A stretch of DNA of 64,000 bases, from positions 1-64,000 of the forward strand of contig NZ_JAAMRF010000010.1 in assembly GCF_013522725.1 (NCBI RefSeq). Direction: 5' to 3'. Origin of the DNA: Stutzerimonas azotifigens. GTDB taxonomy: Bacteria; Pseudomonadota; Gammaproteobacteria; Pseudomonadales; Pseudomonadaceae. Position numbers and translations under genes: made by a program. The first letter of the stretch is position 1. Each line of letters opens with the position of its first letter. Shown here piece after piece: positions 10,659-21,142 of this stretch. The notes below the pieces were generated by a model. The model had not been told where the DNA came from. It saw nothing but the letters and a program-made list of their open reading frames with translations, and made no database searches.

Positions 10659-12206
10659 GTGAGCCAAGCTCTGATTGCCGCCCTACAGAATCCGGCCCTC
10701 TATCCCCATCCGGTGGAAGGGTTCCGCATTATCGAGACGCACATTTCCTGGGTCATTCTGACCGGCACCTATGCCTACAAGATGAAAAAGCCCGTGAATT
10801 TCGGCTTTCTCGACTTCACCGATCTGGCAGCACGCAAGCATTTCTGCGAGCAAGAGCTGCGCCTGAATCAGCGCATGGCGCCGGAGCTGTACCTCAAAGT
10901 GGTCGCCGTGACCGGCACCCCCGAGGCTCCGCAGCTGGACGGCGAAGGCCCAGCGATCGAATACCTCTTGCAGATGCACGAATTCCCCCAGTCGCAGCTG
11001 CTGACCGAGGTACAAAGTCGTGGTGAACTGACCGACGCACATATCGACGCGCTCGCCGAGCAGATCGCCCAGTTCCACCAGACCACGCCGCAGGTCGCCG
11101 CCGGACATGCGCTCAATAGCGCCGACGCGATCGTGGCGCCGATTAGGCAGAATTTCGAACAGATTCGCCCGCTCTTGACTGACGACGCAGACCGTTTGCA
11201 GCTCGATGCGCTGGAGGCCTGGAGCGAGAGCAACATCCGGCGCCTCTGGCCGGTACTCGAAGCGCGCAGTCGCGACGGCTTCATTCGCGAGTGCCATGGG
11301 GACCTGCACCTGGGCAACGCGGCGCTGACCCACGGCAAGGTGGTGTTGTTCGACTGCATCGAGTTCAACGAAGAGTTTCGCTTCAACGATATCGCGCTGG
11401 ACACCGCCTTTCTCGCCATGGACCTCGAAGACCGTGGGCTCAAGAGCCAGGCTCGGCGATTCGTCAACGCCTGGCTCGAGCGCACCGGCGATTACCAGGC
11501 GCTCGAACTGCTCCATCTGTACAAGGCTTATCGCGCCATCGTACGCGCCAAGATCAACCTGTTCCGCCTAAGCCAGGAGCAGGATGGCGTACAGAAAGCC
11601 GCCATCCTGCGACGCTACCGCAGCTACGCGAATCTGGCGGAAAGCTACAGCGCCATCCCCTCACGCTTTCTGGCCATCACTCATGGCGTTTCGGCCGTAG
11701 GCAAGAGCCATGTCGCGCTGCGCCTGACTGAAGCGCTTGGTGCGCTGCGCCTGCGTTCGGATGTCGAGCGCAAGCGACTCTACGGAGCCCAGGAAGACAA
11801 TCCCGACGGCATCTACAGCGCCGAAGCGAGCGAGGTGACCTACCAGTGCCTGCACCAATTGGCCGCCATCGCGCTGCGCTCGGGGTTCCCGGTGGTCATC
11901 GATGCCACTTACCTGAAAAGGCAGCAGCGCGACGCGGCCTGGCAGGTCGCCGAGTCGACCGGCACGCCCTTCCTCATTCTCGATTGCCAGGCGCCGGACA
12001 AAGTCGTGCAGCAGTGGCTCGCGCAGCGCCAGGCCGAGGGCACCGACCCGTCCGACGCGACCTTGCAAGTGATCCAGGCGCAACAAGCGAGCCGCGAACC
12101 ACTGGGCGACGACGAGCTTGCCCGCAGCCGCCGCATCGACACTCACGAGGCCGCCAGCCTGGACAACCTGGTGCGCAGCATTCGCCAACACCTGCCAGGC
12201 CTGTAA
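10659..12206 (+). CDS. Fusion of aminoglycoside-phosphotransferase-like domain and P-loop kinase domain
   Basis: 515-aa two-domain protein. The N-terminal half is an APH/choline-kinase-like fold with the Brenner-type motif HGDLHLGNAA (about residue 210) and the metal-binding DCIEFNEEF. The C-terminal half is a zeta-toxin/AAA_33-like P-loop domain with Walker A GVSAVGKS (about 345) and a distal VVIDATYLKRQQR. The GTG at 10659 is spaced 7 bases from AAGGA; an ATG at 10653 would be too close. Homologues are widespread in proteobacteria at this locus. The substrate is unknown, and drug phosphorylation should not be assumed. Confidence 0.82.
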   Translation: MSQALIAALQNPALYPHPVEGFRIIETHISWVILTGTYAYKMKKPVNFGFLDFTDLAARKHFCEQELRLNQRMAPELYLKVVAVTGTPEAPQLDGEGPAIEYLLQMHEFPQSQLLTEVQSRGELTDAHIDALAEQIAQFHQTTPQVAAGHALNSADAIVAPIRQNFEQIRPLLTDDADRLQLDALEAWSESNIRRLWPVLEARSRDGFIRECHGDLHLGNAALTHGKVVLFDCIEFNEEFRFNDIALDTAFLAMDLEDRGLKSQARRFVNAWLERTGDYQALELLHLYKAYRAIVRAKINLFRLSQEQDGVQKAAILRRYRSYANLAESYSAIPSRFLAITHGVSAVGKSHVALRLTEALGALRLRSDVERKRLYGAQEDNPDGIYSAEASEVTYQCLHQLAAIALRSGFPVVIDATYLKRQQRDAAWQVAESTGTPFLILDCQAPDKVVQQWLAQRQAEGTDPSDATLQVIQAQQASREPLGDDELARSRRIDTHEAASLDNLVRSIRQHLPGL

Positions 12207-12218
12207 ATCGGCACGATG

Positions 12219-12240
12219 CCGTCGGCGAGACCGCCGACGG
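12219..12240 (+). terminator. GC-rich hairpin after the APH/P-loop gene
   Basis: A perfect 9-bp stem (CCGTCGGCG with CGCCGACGG, 4-base loop) lies 13 bases after the stop codon. It has no clear T-run, so it is only a possible terminator or mRNA-stabilising hairpin. The rest of 12241-12478 shows no gene. Confidence 0.4.
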
Positions 12241-12478
12241 GCTCCGGCGCAGCACAACGCTGGAACACTTCTATACTGGCAAGGCTGCCTTCTTCCGGAC
12301 TCGCCTATGCCACCAGGATCCGCAAGCCCCCGTGCCGCGGGGTCTACAGCATGCCCTTTGCTATCAAACGCCCTCTCGCGTACGCCCTTGATGGCCGCTG
12401 CAGATCGCGAACGGACGCCTCGCCGCTGCCCTCATCGACTCTCAGCCCGCTCCCATGGCCCCGCACGGAGGCTTTCCT

Positions 12479-12751
12479 ATGCACGACGAGCTGCTTACCC
12501 TCAAGAACCTCGGCAAGACGTCATCCCAATGGTTGCACGCCTCGGGTATCCACACCGCCGAAGACTTGCGCCGCCTCGGCGCGGTCCAGGCCTACCTGGA
12601 GGTTAAATCGCGCGGATTCGGAGCCTCCCGCGTACTGCTCTATGCCATTGAGGGTGCATTGCAGGACATGCCGTGGAAAGAACTGACGGAAGACACCAAG
12701 GCGGCCCTCAACAAAGGCCTCAATGGTCATGCACGCCGCAATAAGAGCTAG
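12479..12751 (+). CDS. TfoX/Sxy C-terminal-domain protein
   Basis: 90-aa protein made only of the TfoX C-terminal domain, a helix-hairpin-helix-like fold (LKNLGKTSSQWLHASGI, then TAEDLRRLGAVQAYLEVK). Full TfoX/Sxy regulates competence in Haemophilus and Vibrio, but single-domain versions in Pseudomonas have no proven function. The ATG at 12479 has ACGGAGG at proper spacing, whereas the in-frame ATG at 12455 does not. It lies upstream of the cyclic-nucleotide-binding protein gene. Confidence 0.82.
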   Translation: MHDELLTLKNLGKTSSQWLHASGIHTAEDLRRLGAVQAYLEVKSRGFGASRVLLYAIEGALQDMPWKELTEDTKAALNKGLNGHARRNKS

Positions 12752-12851
12752 CTCACAACCTCCGGACGCCGAGATTTACTCGTTGCCGGCCCGGGCCTAT
12801 TGTGCGCGGGAGCTTCGTCCACCGTTCGGCTGTGTGCAAAGGATTACCGTT

Positions 12852-13649
12852 ATGTATTTACTCGGAGAGCAACCGGCCTACGCCGATCGACTGATCAGCA
12901 GACTGCAAGGCATTCCCGGCCAGTTGCTCGAGGGCCTGGAGCCGTCAGGGCCGACACTCCAGCTGCAACGCTCGACGGATCTTGGCGCCGAACTGCCCGC
13001 CCAGCAGCTCTTTCTCATCGAAAGCGGTCTGCTGCACGCCGCCGTGGATGAACGCCCACTGTTCTATCTGCAGGAAGGCGACCTGATCGGCCTACGCCAA
13101 GGCATGGACCTGCCGGCCTGTCGCTACATCAACGACGAACCGCTCAGCCTGATCCCCTACTCGCGTACCGCGGTGTTCGAACACATCTACGCCAGCCAAC
13201 AGCGCCAAGAACTGCTCATCCAATACCTGGTCGGCCACACCGCACTGCTCTCCGATGCGGTGGCACGCATCAAACAGCCGGAGATTCGCCCGGCGACCGG
13301 TTTCCAGCATTTCGCCGCGGGTGAGGAGCTGATTCACCAGGGCGACGACGCCGACCACGTTTTCATCATCATCGAAGGGCATGCCGAAGCGATGGTCAAC
13401 GGGCAGAAGGTCGGCGATGTGCAGAAGGATGAAATCTTCGGCGCCATGGCCGTCTTCACTCGCGAGAAGCGCAGCGCCACCGTCATCGCCAGCGAGCCAT
13501 GCACCGTGATGGTGATTCCGAAGGATCAGTTCCTGGGCCTGATGCAAAGCAATCCGCGCATCGCCCACAGCCTTATCGAAAGCATGGCCCGCCGTATCGA
13601 CCTGTTGAACAAGGAGATCACCCAACAGCGTCTCGCGGCCGCGGTCTGA
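12852..13649 (+). CDS. cbpA: Cyclic-nucleotide-binding domain protein (CbpA-like)
   Basis: 265-aa protein with a C-terminal cNMP-binding domain (about residues 150-250: GEELIHQGDDADHVFIIIEG, then DEIFGAMAVFTREKRSATVIA) and a less conserved N-terminal region. No DNA-binding helix-turn-helix follows, unlike Crp. P. aeruginosa has CbpA, a cAMP-binding protein, at the same position beside prrF. The ATG at 12852 (MYLLGEQ) has AAGGA upstream and replaces the upstream in-frame ATG at 12723. The PrrF sRNA promoter starts about 30 bp after the stop. Confidence 0.8.
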   Translation: MYLLGEQPAYADRLISRLQGIPGQLLEGLEPSGPTLQLQRSTDLGAELPAQQLFLIESGLLHAAVDERPLFYLQEGDLIGLRQGMDLPACRYINDEPLSLIPYSRTAVFEHIYASQQRQELLIQYLVGHTALLSDAVARIKQPEIRPATGFQHFAAGEELIHQGDDADHVFIIIEGHAEAMVNGQKVGDVQKDEIFGAMAVFTREKRSATVIASEPCTVMVIPKDQFLGLMQSNPRIAHSLIESMARRIDLLNKEITQQRLAAAV

Positions 13650-13679
13650 GCCACCCCAAAAATAGCGGACATTCGCCTG

Positions 13680-13711
13680 TTGACAGTGAAATGAGAATTG
13701 TTATTATTATC
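13680..13711 (+). promoter_or_regulatory. PrrF promoter with Fur box
   Basis: TTGACA (13680-13685), a 16-bp spacer and TATTAT (13702-13707) form a sigma-70 promoter. The 19-bp stretch 13693-13711 overlaps the -10 and matches the Fur consensus GATAATGATAATCATTATC at 14 of 19 positions (counted by eye). Fur-Fe2+ binding here would block transcription when iron is plentiful. Confidence 0.8.
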
Positions 13712-13713
13712 AC

Positions 13714-13827
13714 AACTGGTCGCGAGATCAGCCGGTAAGCTGGGAGCCCAGGCAGTCGGTCTTTCAGGTTATCTCCTCATCAGGCTAATCACGGTTTTGA
13801 CCCGGCATCTTTGCCGGGTCTTTTTTT
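13714..13827 (+). ncRNA. prrF: PrrF iron-responsive small RNA
   Basis: About 114-nt sRNA. The 5' end AACTGGTCGCGAGATCAGCC, the central GGTTATCTCCTCATCAGGCT and the AATCACGG stretch are the conserved blocks I recognise from Pseudomonas PrrF1/PrrF2. Such RNAs pair with and repress mRNAs for iron-containing proteins, like RyhB. The 3' end is a strong terminator: an 8-bp stem GACCCGGC/GCCGGGTC (13799-13820) plus seven T (13821-13827). Only one copy is seen here, whereas P. aeruginosa has two in tandem. The start site is inferred from the promoter. Confidence 0.88.
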
Positions 13828-13949
13828 GTCTGTGTCCCTGCCGATCGTGAACCCTATGCGACCAACGGATTAGCCGCCCCGCTTGAACCACGGTTCGGCA
13901 AAGCGCACCCTTCGGCTGTTGCGGACAGATAAAAACAAGGGAAACCGCC

Positions 13950-15887
13950 ATGTTCGAAGCCAAGACCCACCCGGTCTCCGACGCCGTGCGTCAACGTGCT
14001 CACCTGGACAACGACGCCTACCAGCGCCTCTATCGGCAGTCGATAGAAGAGCCCGAACAGTTCTGGAGCGAGCAGGCCCGCGCGTTCCTCGACTGGTCCA
14101 AGCCATGGGGCACCCTCCACCAGAGCGACATGCATAGTGGTCAGGCCGCCTGGTTCCAAGGTGGCCAGCTGAACGTCGCCTACAACTGCATCGATCGCCA
14201 CTTGCCAGAGCGCGCCGAGCAGACGGCGATACTCTGGGAGGGCGACGACCCTTCCGAATCCGCGCAGATCACCTACCGAAAACTGCACCACCACGTCTGC
14301 CGACTGGCCAACGTGATGAAGAGCCGTGGCGTGCGCAAGGGCGACCGCGTCTGCATCTACATGCCGATGATTCCCGAAACGGCCTATGCCATGCTCGCCT
14401 GCGCCCGCATCGGCGCGGTGCACACCGTGGTATTCGGTGGCTTTTCGCCCGACGCGCTGCGCGACCGAATCAATGACGCCAACTGCAGCATGGTGATCAC
14501 CGCTGACGAAGGGATACGTGGCGGCAAATACATTCCACTCAAGGAAAACGTCGACAAAGCGCTGGAGCGATGCCCGCAAGTGAGCAGCGTAATCGTCGTG
14601 CAGCGCACCGAAGGACCGATCGCCTGGGTAGAGGGTCGAGACCTCTGGTATCACGAGGCCCTGCACGGCATCGACCCGCGCTGCGATCCAGAACCGATGG
14701 ACGCCGAGGACCCGCTGTTCATCCTCTACACCTCCGGCTCCACCGGCAAACCCAAGGGCGTGCTGCATACCACGGCCGGCTACCTACTGCAGGCGAGCAT
14801 GACGCACCGCTACGTCTTCGATTACCACGACGGCGATATTCACTGGTGCACCGCTGATGTGGGCTGGATTACCGGCCACAGTTACGTCGTCTACGGACCG
14901 CTGGCCAATGGCGCCACGACCCTGATGTTCGAAGGCATACCCACCTATCCGGACGCCTCCCGTTTCTGGCGGATCGTCGACAAGCACCAGGTGAACATCT
15001 TCTACACCGCACCCACCGCCATCCGCGCGCTGATGCGCGAAGGCGACGAGCCGGTCAAGCGCACCTCGCGCAGTAGCCTGCGATTGCTCGCCACTGCGGG
15101 CGAGCCGATCAATCCCGAGGCCTGGGAATGGTTCTACCAAGTGATCGGAGAAGGTCGTTGCCCCATCATGGATACCTGGTGGCAGACCGAAACTGGCGCG
15201 ATCATGATCACGCCGCTACCTGGCGCGACCGACCTGAAACCAGGCTCGGCAACCCGCCCCTTCTTCGGCATCCAGCCGGTCCTGCTCGATGAAAGCGGCG
15301 GCATCATAGAGGGGCCGGGCAGCGGCGTGCTGGCGATTAGCGCAAGCTGGCCGAGTCAGACCAGAACCCTTTACGGCGACCACGAGCGCCACATCGAAAC
15401 CTACTTCAAGCCCTACCCCGGCTATTATTTCAGCGGCGACGGGGCCCGGCGCGACGAAGACGGCTACTACTGGATCACCGGCCGTGTGGACGATGTGATC
15501 AACGTGTCCGGACACCGCATCGGCACTGCCGAGGTCGAAAGCGCGATGGTGCTTCACGACGCCGTTGCCGAAGCCGCCGTCGTCGGTTGCCCACATGATG
15601 TCAAAGGCCAGTGCGTCTATGCCTTCGTCACACCCATGCGCGGCAGCGAGCCGAGCGAGGCGCTCAAGGCCGAACTGCTGGCGCTGGTGAGTAAAGAGAT
15701 CGGCAGCTTCGCAAAACCCGACAGGTTGCAGTGGGCCCCGGCGTTGCCCAAAACCCGTTCCGGCAAGATCATGAGGCGCATCCTGCGCAAGATCGCTTGC
15801 AACGAGCTCGACACCCTCGGTGATACCAGCACGCTGGCCGATCCCTCGGTGGTCGAGGAACTCATCGCCCAGCGATTGAACCGCTAG
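13950..15887 (+). CDS. acs: Acetyl-CoA synthetase (AMP-forming)
   Basis: 645-aa ANL-superfamily enzyme converting acetate, ATP and CoA to acetyl-CoA. Motifs seen: [15 protein letters not shown] (phosphate-binding loop, about 255), [31 protein letters not shown] (hinge) and TRSGKIMRR near the C-terminus, containing the catalytic lysine that is the usual acetylation target. AAGGGA precedes the ATG. It follows the PrrF terminator and precedes MpaB-family and thiolase genes. P. aeruginosa has a similar enzyme (AcsB) in this neighbourhood. Confidence 0.95.
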   Translation: MFEAKTHPVSDAVRQRAHLDNDAYQRLYRQSIEEPEQFWSEQARAFLDWSKPWGTLHQSDMHSGQAAWFQGGQLNVAYNCIDRHLPERAEQTAILWEGDDPSESAQITYRKLHHHVCRLANVMKSRGVRKGDRVCIYMPMIPETAYAMLACARIGAVHTVVFGGFSPDALRDRINDANCSMVITADEGIRGGKYIPLKENVDKALERCPQVSSVIVVQRTEGPIAWVEGRDLWYHEALHGIDPRCDPEPMDAEDPLFILYTSGSTGKPKGVLHTTAGYLLQASMTHRYVFDYHDGDIHWCTADVGWITGHSYVVYGPLANGATTLMFEGIPTYPDASRFWRIVDKHQVNIFYTAPTAIRALMREGDEPVKRTSRSSLRLLATAGEPINPEAWEWFYQVIGEGRCPIMDTWWQTETGAIMITPLPGATDLKPGSATRPFFGIQPVLLDESGGIIEGPGSGVLAISASWPSQTRTLYGDHERHIETYFKPYPGYYFSGDGARRDEDGYYWITGRVDDVINVSGHRIGTAEVESAMVLHDAVAEAAVVGCPHDVKGQCVYAFVTPMRGSEPSEALKAELLALVSKEIGSFAKPDRLQWAPALPKTRSGKIMRRILRKIACNELDTLGDTSTLADPSVVEELIAQRLNR

Positions 15888-16008
15888 CCTAGCGCAGGCG
15901 TGGCGGTCGTCGGCGCCACGCCTGATCTCACGTAATGCGTCGCCCTGGTCTTGTTGCGATTGTGGTTTTGCTGCAGCCTGCCGGTTCTTTTCTTGCTATT
16001 GGCTCATC

Positions 16009-16887
16009 ATGGACCTGCTGCGTCGCCACCTCGAATCCCAGGCGTTGAACCTGACCGGACTGGCCATAGGCGGTATCGACTACGAGAATCCGCGCGGGGA
16101 CCCCGGGCTGTTCGGCCCCGACTCGGCATGCTGGAAGGTCCACGGCGACTTCACCTCGATGCTCATCGGCGGCATCTCGGCGCTGCTCCTGCAGGCTCTG
16201 CATCCCCTGGCGCTGGCCGGGGTTTGGGATCACTCCAACTTCCGTCAGGACATGCTCGGCAGGCTGCGCCGCACCGGCCAGTTCATCGCTGCGACCACCT
16301 ACGGCAGCCACGCCGACGCCGAGCGCTTGATACAGCGCGTGCGCACCATCCATGCCCAAATCAGGGGTACCGCACCGGATGGTCGCCCTTACGCCGCGGA
16401 CGATCCGCAGCTGCTGACCTGGGTTCATGTCGCTGAGGTCAGCAGCTTTCTCAAATCCCACCTGCGCTATCGCAACCCCGCCCTCCCGGCGGCAGAGCAG
16501 GATCGTTACTACGCGGAAATTGCCCTGGTGGCCGAACGCCTAGGTGCTCGCGATGTGCCCCGCTCCCGGCAGGAGGTGGCGAACTATCTCGAGGCGATGC
16601 GCCCGCAACTGCTCTGCGACGAACGCTCACGAGAGGTGGTGCGACTGCTGTTCGCCGAGCCCGCACCCAATGCCCTGACCAAGCCCTTCGGCAAGCTGAT
16701 GATGCAGGCCGGTGTCGACCTGTTGCCCGAGTGGGCCAGCGACATGCTGGATCTGACGCCGGGTCCGGCACGCAGTGCCCTGATCCGTGCGGGTGTCCGG
16801 CGCACTGCGCCGTTGCTGCGTTGGGCGGTTCGCAACGGATCGGCACATCGCGCCCGCCGTCGCATGGGCTTGCCGCCACTGACGTGA
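16009..16887 (+). CDS. MpaB-family (DUF2236) oxygenase-like protein
   Basis: 292-aa protein of the DUF2236/MpaB-latex-clearing-like family of heme-associated proteins. Characteristic stretches are [36 protein letters not shown] and a His-containing [16 protein letters not shown]. Eukaryotic MpaB' and bacterial rubber oxygenase Lcp are distant relatives. The substrate of the bacterial stand-alone versions is unknown. The ATG at 16009 has only a weak ribosome-binding site. It lies between acs and a thiolase gene on the same strand. Confidence 0.8.
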   Translation: MDLLRRHLESQALNLTGLAIGGIDYENPRGDPGLFGPDSACWKVHGDFTSMLIGGISALLLQALHPLALAGVWDHSNFRQDMLGRLRRTGQFIAATTYGSHADAERLIQRVRTIHAQIRGTAPDGRPYAADDPQLLTWVHVAEVSSFLKSHLRYRNPALPAAEQDRYYAEIALVAERLGARDVPRSRQEVANYLEAMRPQLLCDERSREVVRLLFAEPAPNALTKPFGKLMMQAGVDLLPEWASDMLDLTPGPARSALIRAGVRRTAPLLRWAVRNGSAHRARRRMGLPPLT

Positions 16888-16976
16888 CTCATCGGTTCGG
16901 TCAGTGGGCCAGCCCTGGCCGTTGTGCCAAGATGGTGCCCCTCGCGGTTATCCGCAGCCAACATGAGGTTTCGTTC

Positions 16977-18155
16977 ATGCAAGAGGTCGTCATCGTTGCC
17001 GCTACGCGCACTGCCATCGGCAGCTTCCAGGGAGCACTGGCCAACCTGCCCGCCGTAGAACTGGGCGCGGCGGTCATCCGCCGTCTGCTGGAGCAGACCG
17101 GGCTCGATCCGGCACAGGTCGATGAAGTCATCCTCGGCCATGTGCTGACGGCAGGCGCGGGCCAAAACCCGGCGCGCCAGGCTTCGATCAAGGCAGGCCT
17201 GCCCTATGCGGTTCCGGCCATGACCCTGAACAAGGTGTGCGGCTCGGGCCTCAAGGCTCTACATCTAGGCACCCAGGCCATCCGCTGTGGCGATGCCGAG
17301 GTCATTATCGCCGGCGGCATGGAGAACATGAGCCTGGCGCCCTATGTGATGCCCGGCGCACGCACCGGCCTGCGCATGGGCCATGCGCAGATGATCGACA
17401 GCATGATCGAAGACGGCCTATGGGATGCCTTCAACGACTACCACATGGGCCTCACCGCCGAGAATCTGGTGGACAAGTACGGTATTACCCGCGAGCAGCA
17501 GGACGCCTTTGCCGCCGCCTCCCAGCAGAAAGCCATCTCCGCGATCGAGGCCGGGCACTTCCAGTCGCAGATCACACCGATCAGCATTCCCCAACGTAAA
17601 GGCGACCCGCTGATCTTCGATACCGACGAGCAACCGCGTGCGGGCACCACCGCCGAGGCCCTGGCCAAGCTCAAGCCCGCCTTCAAGAAAGATGGCAGTG
17701 TCACCGCCGGCAACGCCTCGAGCCTCAACGACGGCGCCGCCGCGGTGTTGCTGATGAGCGCAGACAAGGCTCGCTCGCTCGGACTGCCGGTGCTGGCCCG
17801 CATTGCCGCTTACGCCAACGCTGGTGTAGACCCGGCCATCATGGGCATCGGGCCGGTCTCGGCGACTCGCCGCTGCCTTGAGAAAGCGGGCTGGACACTG
17901 GACCAGCTGGACCTGATCGAAGCCAACGAAGCCTTCGCCGCCCAGGCGCTGTCAGTGGGCCAGGAGCTTGGCTGGGACAGCGAGCGCGTCAATGTGAACG
18001 GCGGCGCCATCGCGCTGGGTCACCCGATCGGCGCATCCGGCTGCCGGGTACTGGTCACCCTACTGCATGAGCTGATTCGCCGTGACGGCCGCCGCGGGCT
18101 CGCCACCCTGTGCATCGGCGGCGGCCAGGGTGTGGCTCTGGCTATCGAACGCTAG
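16977..18155 (+). CDS. Acetyl-CoA C-acetyltransferase (thiolase)
   Basis: 392-aa thiolase of the biosynthetic (AtoB/PhaA) type, which condenses or cleaves acetoacetyl-CoA. The catalytic triad is present: nucleophile Cys in [11 protein letters not shown] (about 88), His in [14 protein letters not shown] (about 348) and the second Cys in LCIGGGQG (about 378). The ATG at 16977 ([17 protein letters not shown]) follows GAGG; the longer frame from 16731 overlaps the MpaB gene and is not coding. With acs it points to acetate or short-chain acyl-CoA metabolism. Confidence 0.93.
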   Translation: MQEVVIVAATRTAIGSFQGALANLPAVELGAAVIRRLLEQTGLDPAQVDEVILGHVLTAGAGQNPARQASIKAGLPYAVPAMTLNKVCGSGLKALHLGTQAIRCGDAEVIIAGGMENMSLAPYVMPGARTGLRMGHAQMIDSMIEDGLWDAFNDYHMGLTAENLVDKYGITREQQDAFAAASQQKAISAIEAGHFQSQITPISIPQRKGDPLIFDTDEQPRAGTTAEALAKLKPAFKKDGSVTAGNASSLNDGAAAVLLMSADKARSLGLPVLARIAAYANAGVDPAIMGIGPVSATRRCLEKAGWTLDQLDLIEANEAFAAQALSVGQELGWDSERVNVNGGAIALGHPIGASGCRVLVTLLHELIRRDGRRGLATLCIGGGQGVALAIER

Positions 18156-18264
18156 GGCGCAACGCAGGTCACAGGCGGAGTTCCGTCACACCTCCGGCTG
18201 CGGTGCAATTCCGCCCGCAGCGGGCGTGGCATACTCAGGGCATCCGCCTGGCTGACAGCACCCC

Positions 18265-21141
18265 ATGAGAAGAACATCCGTAAAACGAACGGCCATCATC
18301 GCCCTGCTCTCAGTGGCTCTTTACAGCCTGCTGGGATTTCTCGTACTGCCAGGCATCGCGCTGCACCTGATCAATGGTCAGCTCGAGCGCTACGTCAGCG
18401 CTCCGGCGAAACTGCAACGCATCGAATTCAACCCCTTCAGCCTCGAGCTGAGCCTGTTCGACCTGCGCATCGGCGAACCCGAGGACGAGCAGCTGGGCCT
18501 GGACCGGCTCTACCTCAATCTGCAGTGGAGCAGTCTCTGGCAGCGTCGGCTGCATCTGGCCGATGTCGAGCTGGAACGTCCCCGCAGCGAGGTCCGCTTC
18601 GCCAAGGACGGTACGTTCAATCTCGCCCAGCTGTTCGACATCCCCGAAAGCAACGCCCCAGCGGACGATGACGCGCAAACCTTTCCATTGCGTATCGATC
18701 GGCTGCAGCTGATCCGTGGTTATCTACACATTCAGGACCTGCAGCCGCAACAACCGGTTGATCTGGTCTACGACACCCTGAACCTTGAGCTGCACAACCT
18801 GGTGACACGCGACGATGGCCGTGCGGACATCAGCCTGGTGGCCCGCAATCCGGCGGGCGGCCAGTTGCGATGGCAGGGGCAGCTCGCCCTGGACCCGTTT
18901 ATATCTAACGGCAGCTTGAGCCTCAGCGACCTGGAGCTGCGTACCTTCTGGCCGTACGTGCAGCAGTCGGTGCCATTGGCGCTCAAGGAGGGTCGGCTGA
19001 ATGCCAGCAGCGATTATGCCTTGGACCTCAGCGACGGCTTTTCCCTGCGCCTGGACAACGCGCGGCTGGACTCCACCGCGCTCGCCATCGACAGCCCCGC
19101 GGGCGAGCCGCTGCTTCGCCTGAAGTCCCTGTCGGTCGGAGATACCTCGATGAGCCTGGCCGACCAACGGTTAACCGTCGGCCAGCTGCGCCTGCACGGC
19201 CTGGAAACCTGGGCCATACGCGAGGCCGACGGAGTGCTCGACTGGCAAAAGCGCTTCGCCGGGAATGGCGATGCGACCGCTTCCGGCAAGCAGGAGCCTG
19301 GCCAGACGGCACGCCCCTGGCAGGTTCTGCTGCGCGACGCCGGGCTCGAAGGCGCAACCGTTCACCTGACCGACCGCGTACCCGACGACGAGGTGACCCT
19401 CGACCTGACGCCACTCGACATTCACCTGCGCGACTTCGACAGTGCCGGCACTACGCCCTTCAGCCTGAGCGTCAATGCCGGCGTCGGTCGCCAGGGCACG
19501 TTAGGTGCCGAAGGTAGCATGCAGCTCGAACCCCTGAGCGGCCAATTGGCCGTCGCCCTGGACAGCCTGGACATGCGAATCGCCCAGGCCTACCTCAGCC
19601 CTTTCGTTCGCCTGGAGCTGCGCAGCGGGCGGCTCGACGGCGAACTGGAGATCGCTCTGCAGGGCGCCGAGCCGCTGACCCTCAGCGTCACCGGCCGCGC
19701 GGGGATTAGCCAACTGCATGCGCTCGACACCTTGAACAACCGCGACTTCCTCAAATGGCAGCGCCTGGACGTCGAGGGGCTCGACTATCGGCATGGCGCT
19801 CAACTCGGCATCGAACGGGTGGTGCTCGACGAGCCTTACGCCCGCTTCATCATCAATCAGAACCTGACCACCAATATCAACGACCTGCTGATCGAGCAGC
19901 CCGAAGCTCCTAAACGCGGGAGCGAATCCGCGCCGAGCGAGCCGCTGGCGATTCGTATCGGCCAAGTCGATATCACCCAAGGCTCGGCGAATTTCGCCGA
20001 TTTCAGCCTGCGGCCGCCGTTCGCAACCGCGGTGCAGGAACTCAACGGTCGCATCGGAACGCTCGACAGCCGCGCCGACCGCCCGGCCAGCGTTGAGGTC
20101 AACGGCAAGGTTGACCGCTATGCGCCAGTCACCATCAGCGGCAGCCTGACGCCTTTCGACCCGCTGCAGAACCTCGATATCGCGACACGCTTTCGTCAGG
20201 TCGAACTGACCACACTGACCCCCTACTCCAGCAAGTTCGCCGGTTACCGCATCCGCCGCGGGCGGCTCGATCTAGATTTGCACTACCGCATTCAGCAAGG
20301 TCAATTGCGCGCCGAGAACAAGGTGGTGCTCGAACAGCTTCAGCTCGGCGAACGCGTCGACAGCCCCGACGCCGTGGACCTACCCGTACGCCTGGCCGTG
20401 GCCCTGCTCAAGGACAGCCGCGGAACCATCTCACTGGAGCTACCGGTCCAAGGCGACCTTAACGACCCGCAGTTCGATGTCATGCCGATCGTCTGGCAGA
20501 CGCTGCGCAACCTCGTCGTGCGAGCCGCCAAGGCGCCATTTCGCTTTCTCGGCGGGCTGGTCGGTAGCGACCAGGACGACCTCAGCCATATTGCCTTCGC
20601 CGCCGGTGACAGCAGCCTCGATGCCCAGGCCCGCCAGGCACTCGATACCCTCGCCGCAGCGCTCAAGGAGCGCCCAGCCCTACACCTGGAGGTCGAAGGC
20701 ATGAGCGCACGGCAAAACGATGGTCCGTTGCTGGCCGAGCAGTGGCTCGAGCGAGAATACCGGAGCACTCTGTACAACATGCGCCAGCGCCGGAGCGACC
20801 AGGTGCCGCGCGATCCTTCGCAATTGGAAGTCGCCGACGGTGATAAGCCAGCGCTGCTGGAAGCCATCTACCGCAGCAGGCTTCAGCAGCAGCCGCCAGA
20901 GCCATGGCGGCAATTGGACGAGGACGAGCGCGCCAGGCAACTGCGGCAGGCGATCCTCGACAGCTGGAGCGACAATGCTGGCTTGCTAAGGCGCCTGGCG
21001 CAGGCCAGAGCCGCGGCCATCAAGGAGCATCTGGTGGATCGCGGCGGCCTGGACGCCAGCCGCGTGTACTTGCTCGACACCGGCCTGACCGAGCCCGACA
21101 ATGGTCAGGTAATCAGCCTGCTGCACTTGGGAAGCGACTAG
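18265..21141 (+). CDS. DUF748 (AsmA-like) envelope protein
   Basis: 958-aa protein with a single N-terminal membrane anchor (residues about 10-32). A very long repetitive beta-rich region follows, with DUF748 signatures such as VRLELRSGRLDGELEIAL and FASTSKFAGYRIRRGRLDLDL-type repeats (19600-20300). A positively charged end about 650-700 (VRAAKAPFRFLGGLVG) is followed by an OmpA-like or helical tail. Relatives of AsmA/TamB are thought to bridge the periplasm for lipid transfer, but DUF748 proteins have no assigned function. Two small DUF2845 genes follow directly. Confidence 0.8.
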   Translation: MRRTSVKRTAIIALLSVALYSLLGFLVLPGIALHLINGQLERYVSAPAKLQRIEFNPFSLELSLFDLRIGEPEDEQLGLDRLYLNLQWSSLWQRRLHLADVELERPRSEVRFAKDGTFNLAQLFDIPESNAPADDDAQTFPLRIDRLQLIRGYLHIQDLQPQQPVDLVYDTLNLELHNLVTRDDGRADISLVARNPAGGQLRWQGQLALDPFISNGSLSLSDLELRTFWPYVQQSVPLALKEGRLNASSDYALDLSDGFSLRLDNARLDSTALAIDSPAGEPLLRLKSLSVGDTSMSLADQRLTVGQLRLHGLETWAIREADGVLDWQKRFAGNGDATASGKQEPGQTARPWQVLLRDAGLEGATVHLTDRVPDDEVTLDLTPLDIHLRDFDSAGTTPFSLSVNAGVGRQGTLGAEGSMQLEPLSGQLAVALDSLDMRIAQAYLSPFVRLELRSGRLDGELEIALQGAEPLTLSVTGRAGISQLHALDTLNNRDFLKWQRLDVEGLDYRHGAQLGIERVVLDEPYARFIINQNLTTNINDLLIEQPEAPKRGSESAPSEPLAIRIGQVDITQGSANFADFSLRPPFATAVQELNGRIGTLDSRADRPASVEVNGKVDRYAPVTISGSLTPFDPLQNLDIATRFRQVELTTLTPYSSKFAGYRIRRGRLDLDLHYRIQQGQLRAENKVVLEQLQLGERVDSPDAVDLPVRLAVALLKDSRGTISLELPVQGDLNDPQFDVMPIVWQTLRNLVVRAAKAPFRFLGGLVGSDQDDLSHIAFAAGDSSLDAQARQALDTLAAALKERPALHLEVEGMSARQNDGPLLAEQWLEREYRSTLYNMRQRRSDQVPRDPSQLEVADGDKPALLEAIYRSRLQQQPPEPWRQLDEDERARQLRQAILDSWSDNAGLLRRLAQARAAAIKEHLVDRGGLDASRVYLLDTGLTEPDNGQVISLLHLGSD

Positions 21142-21142
21142 C

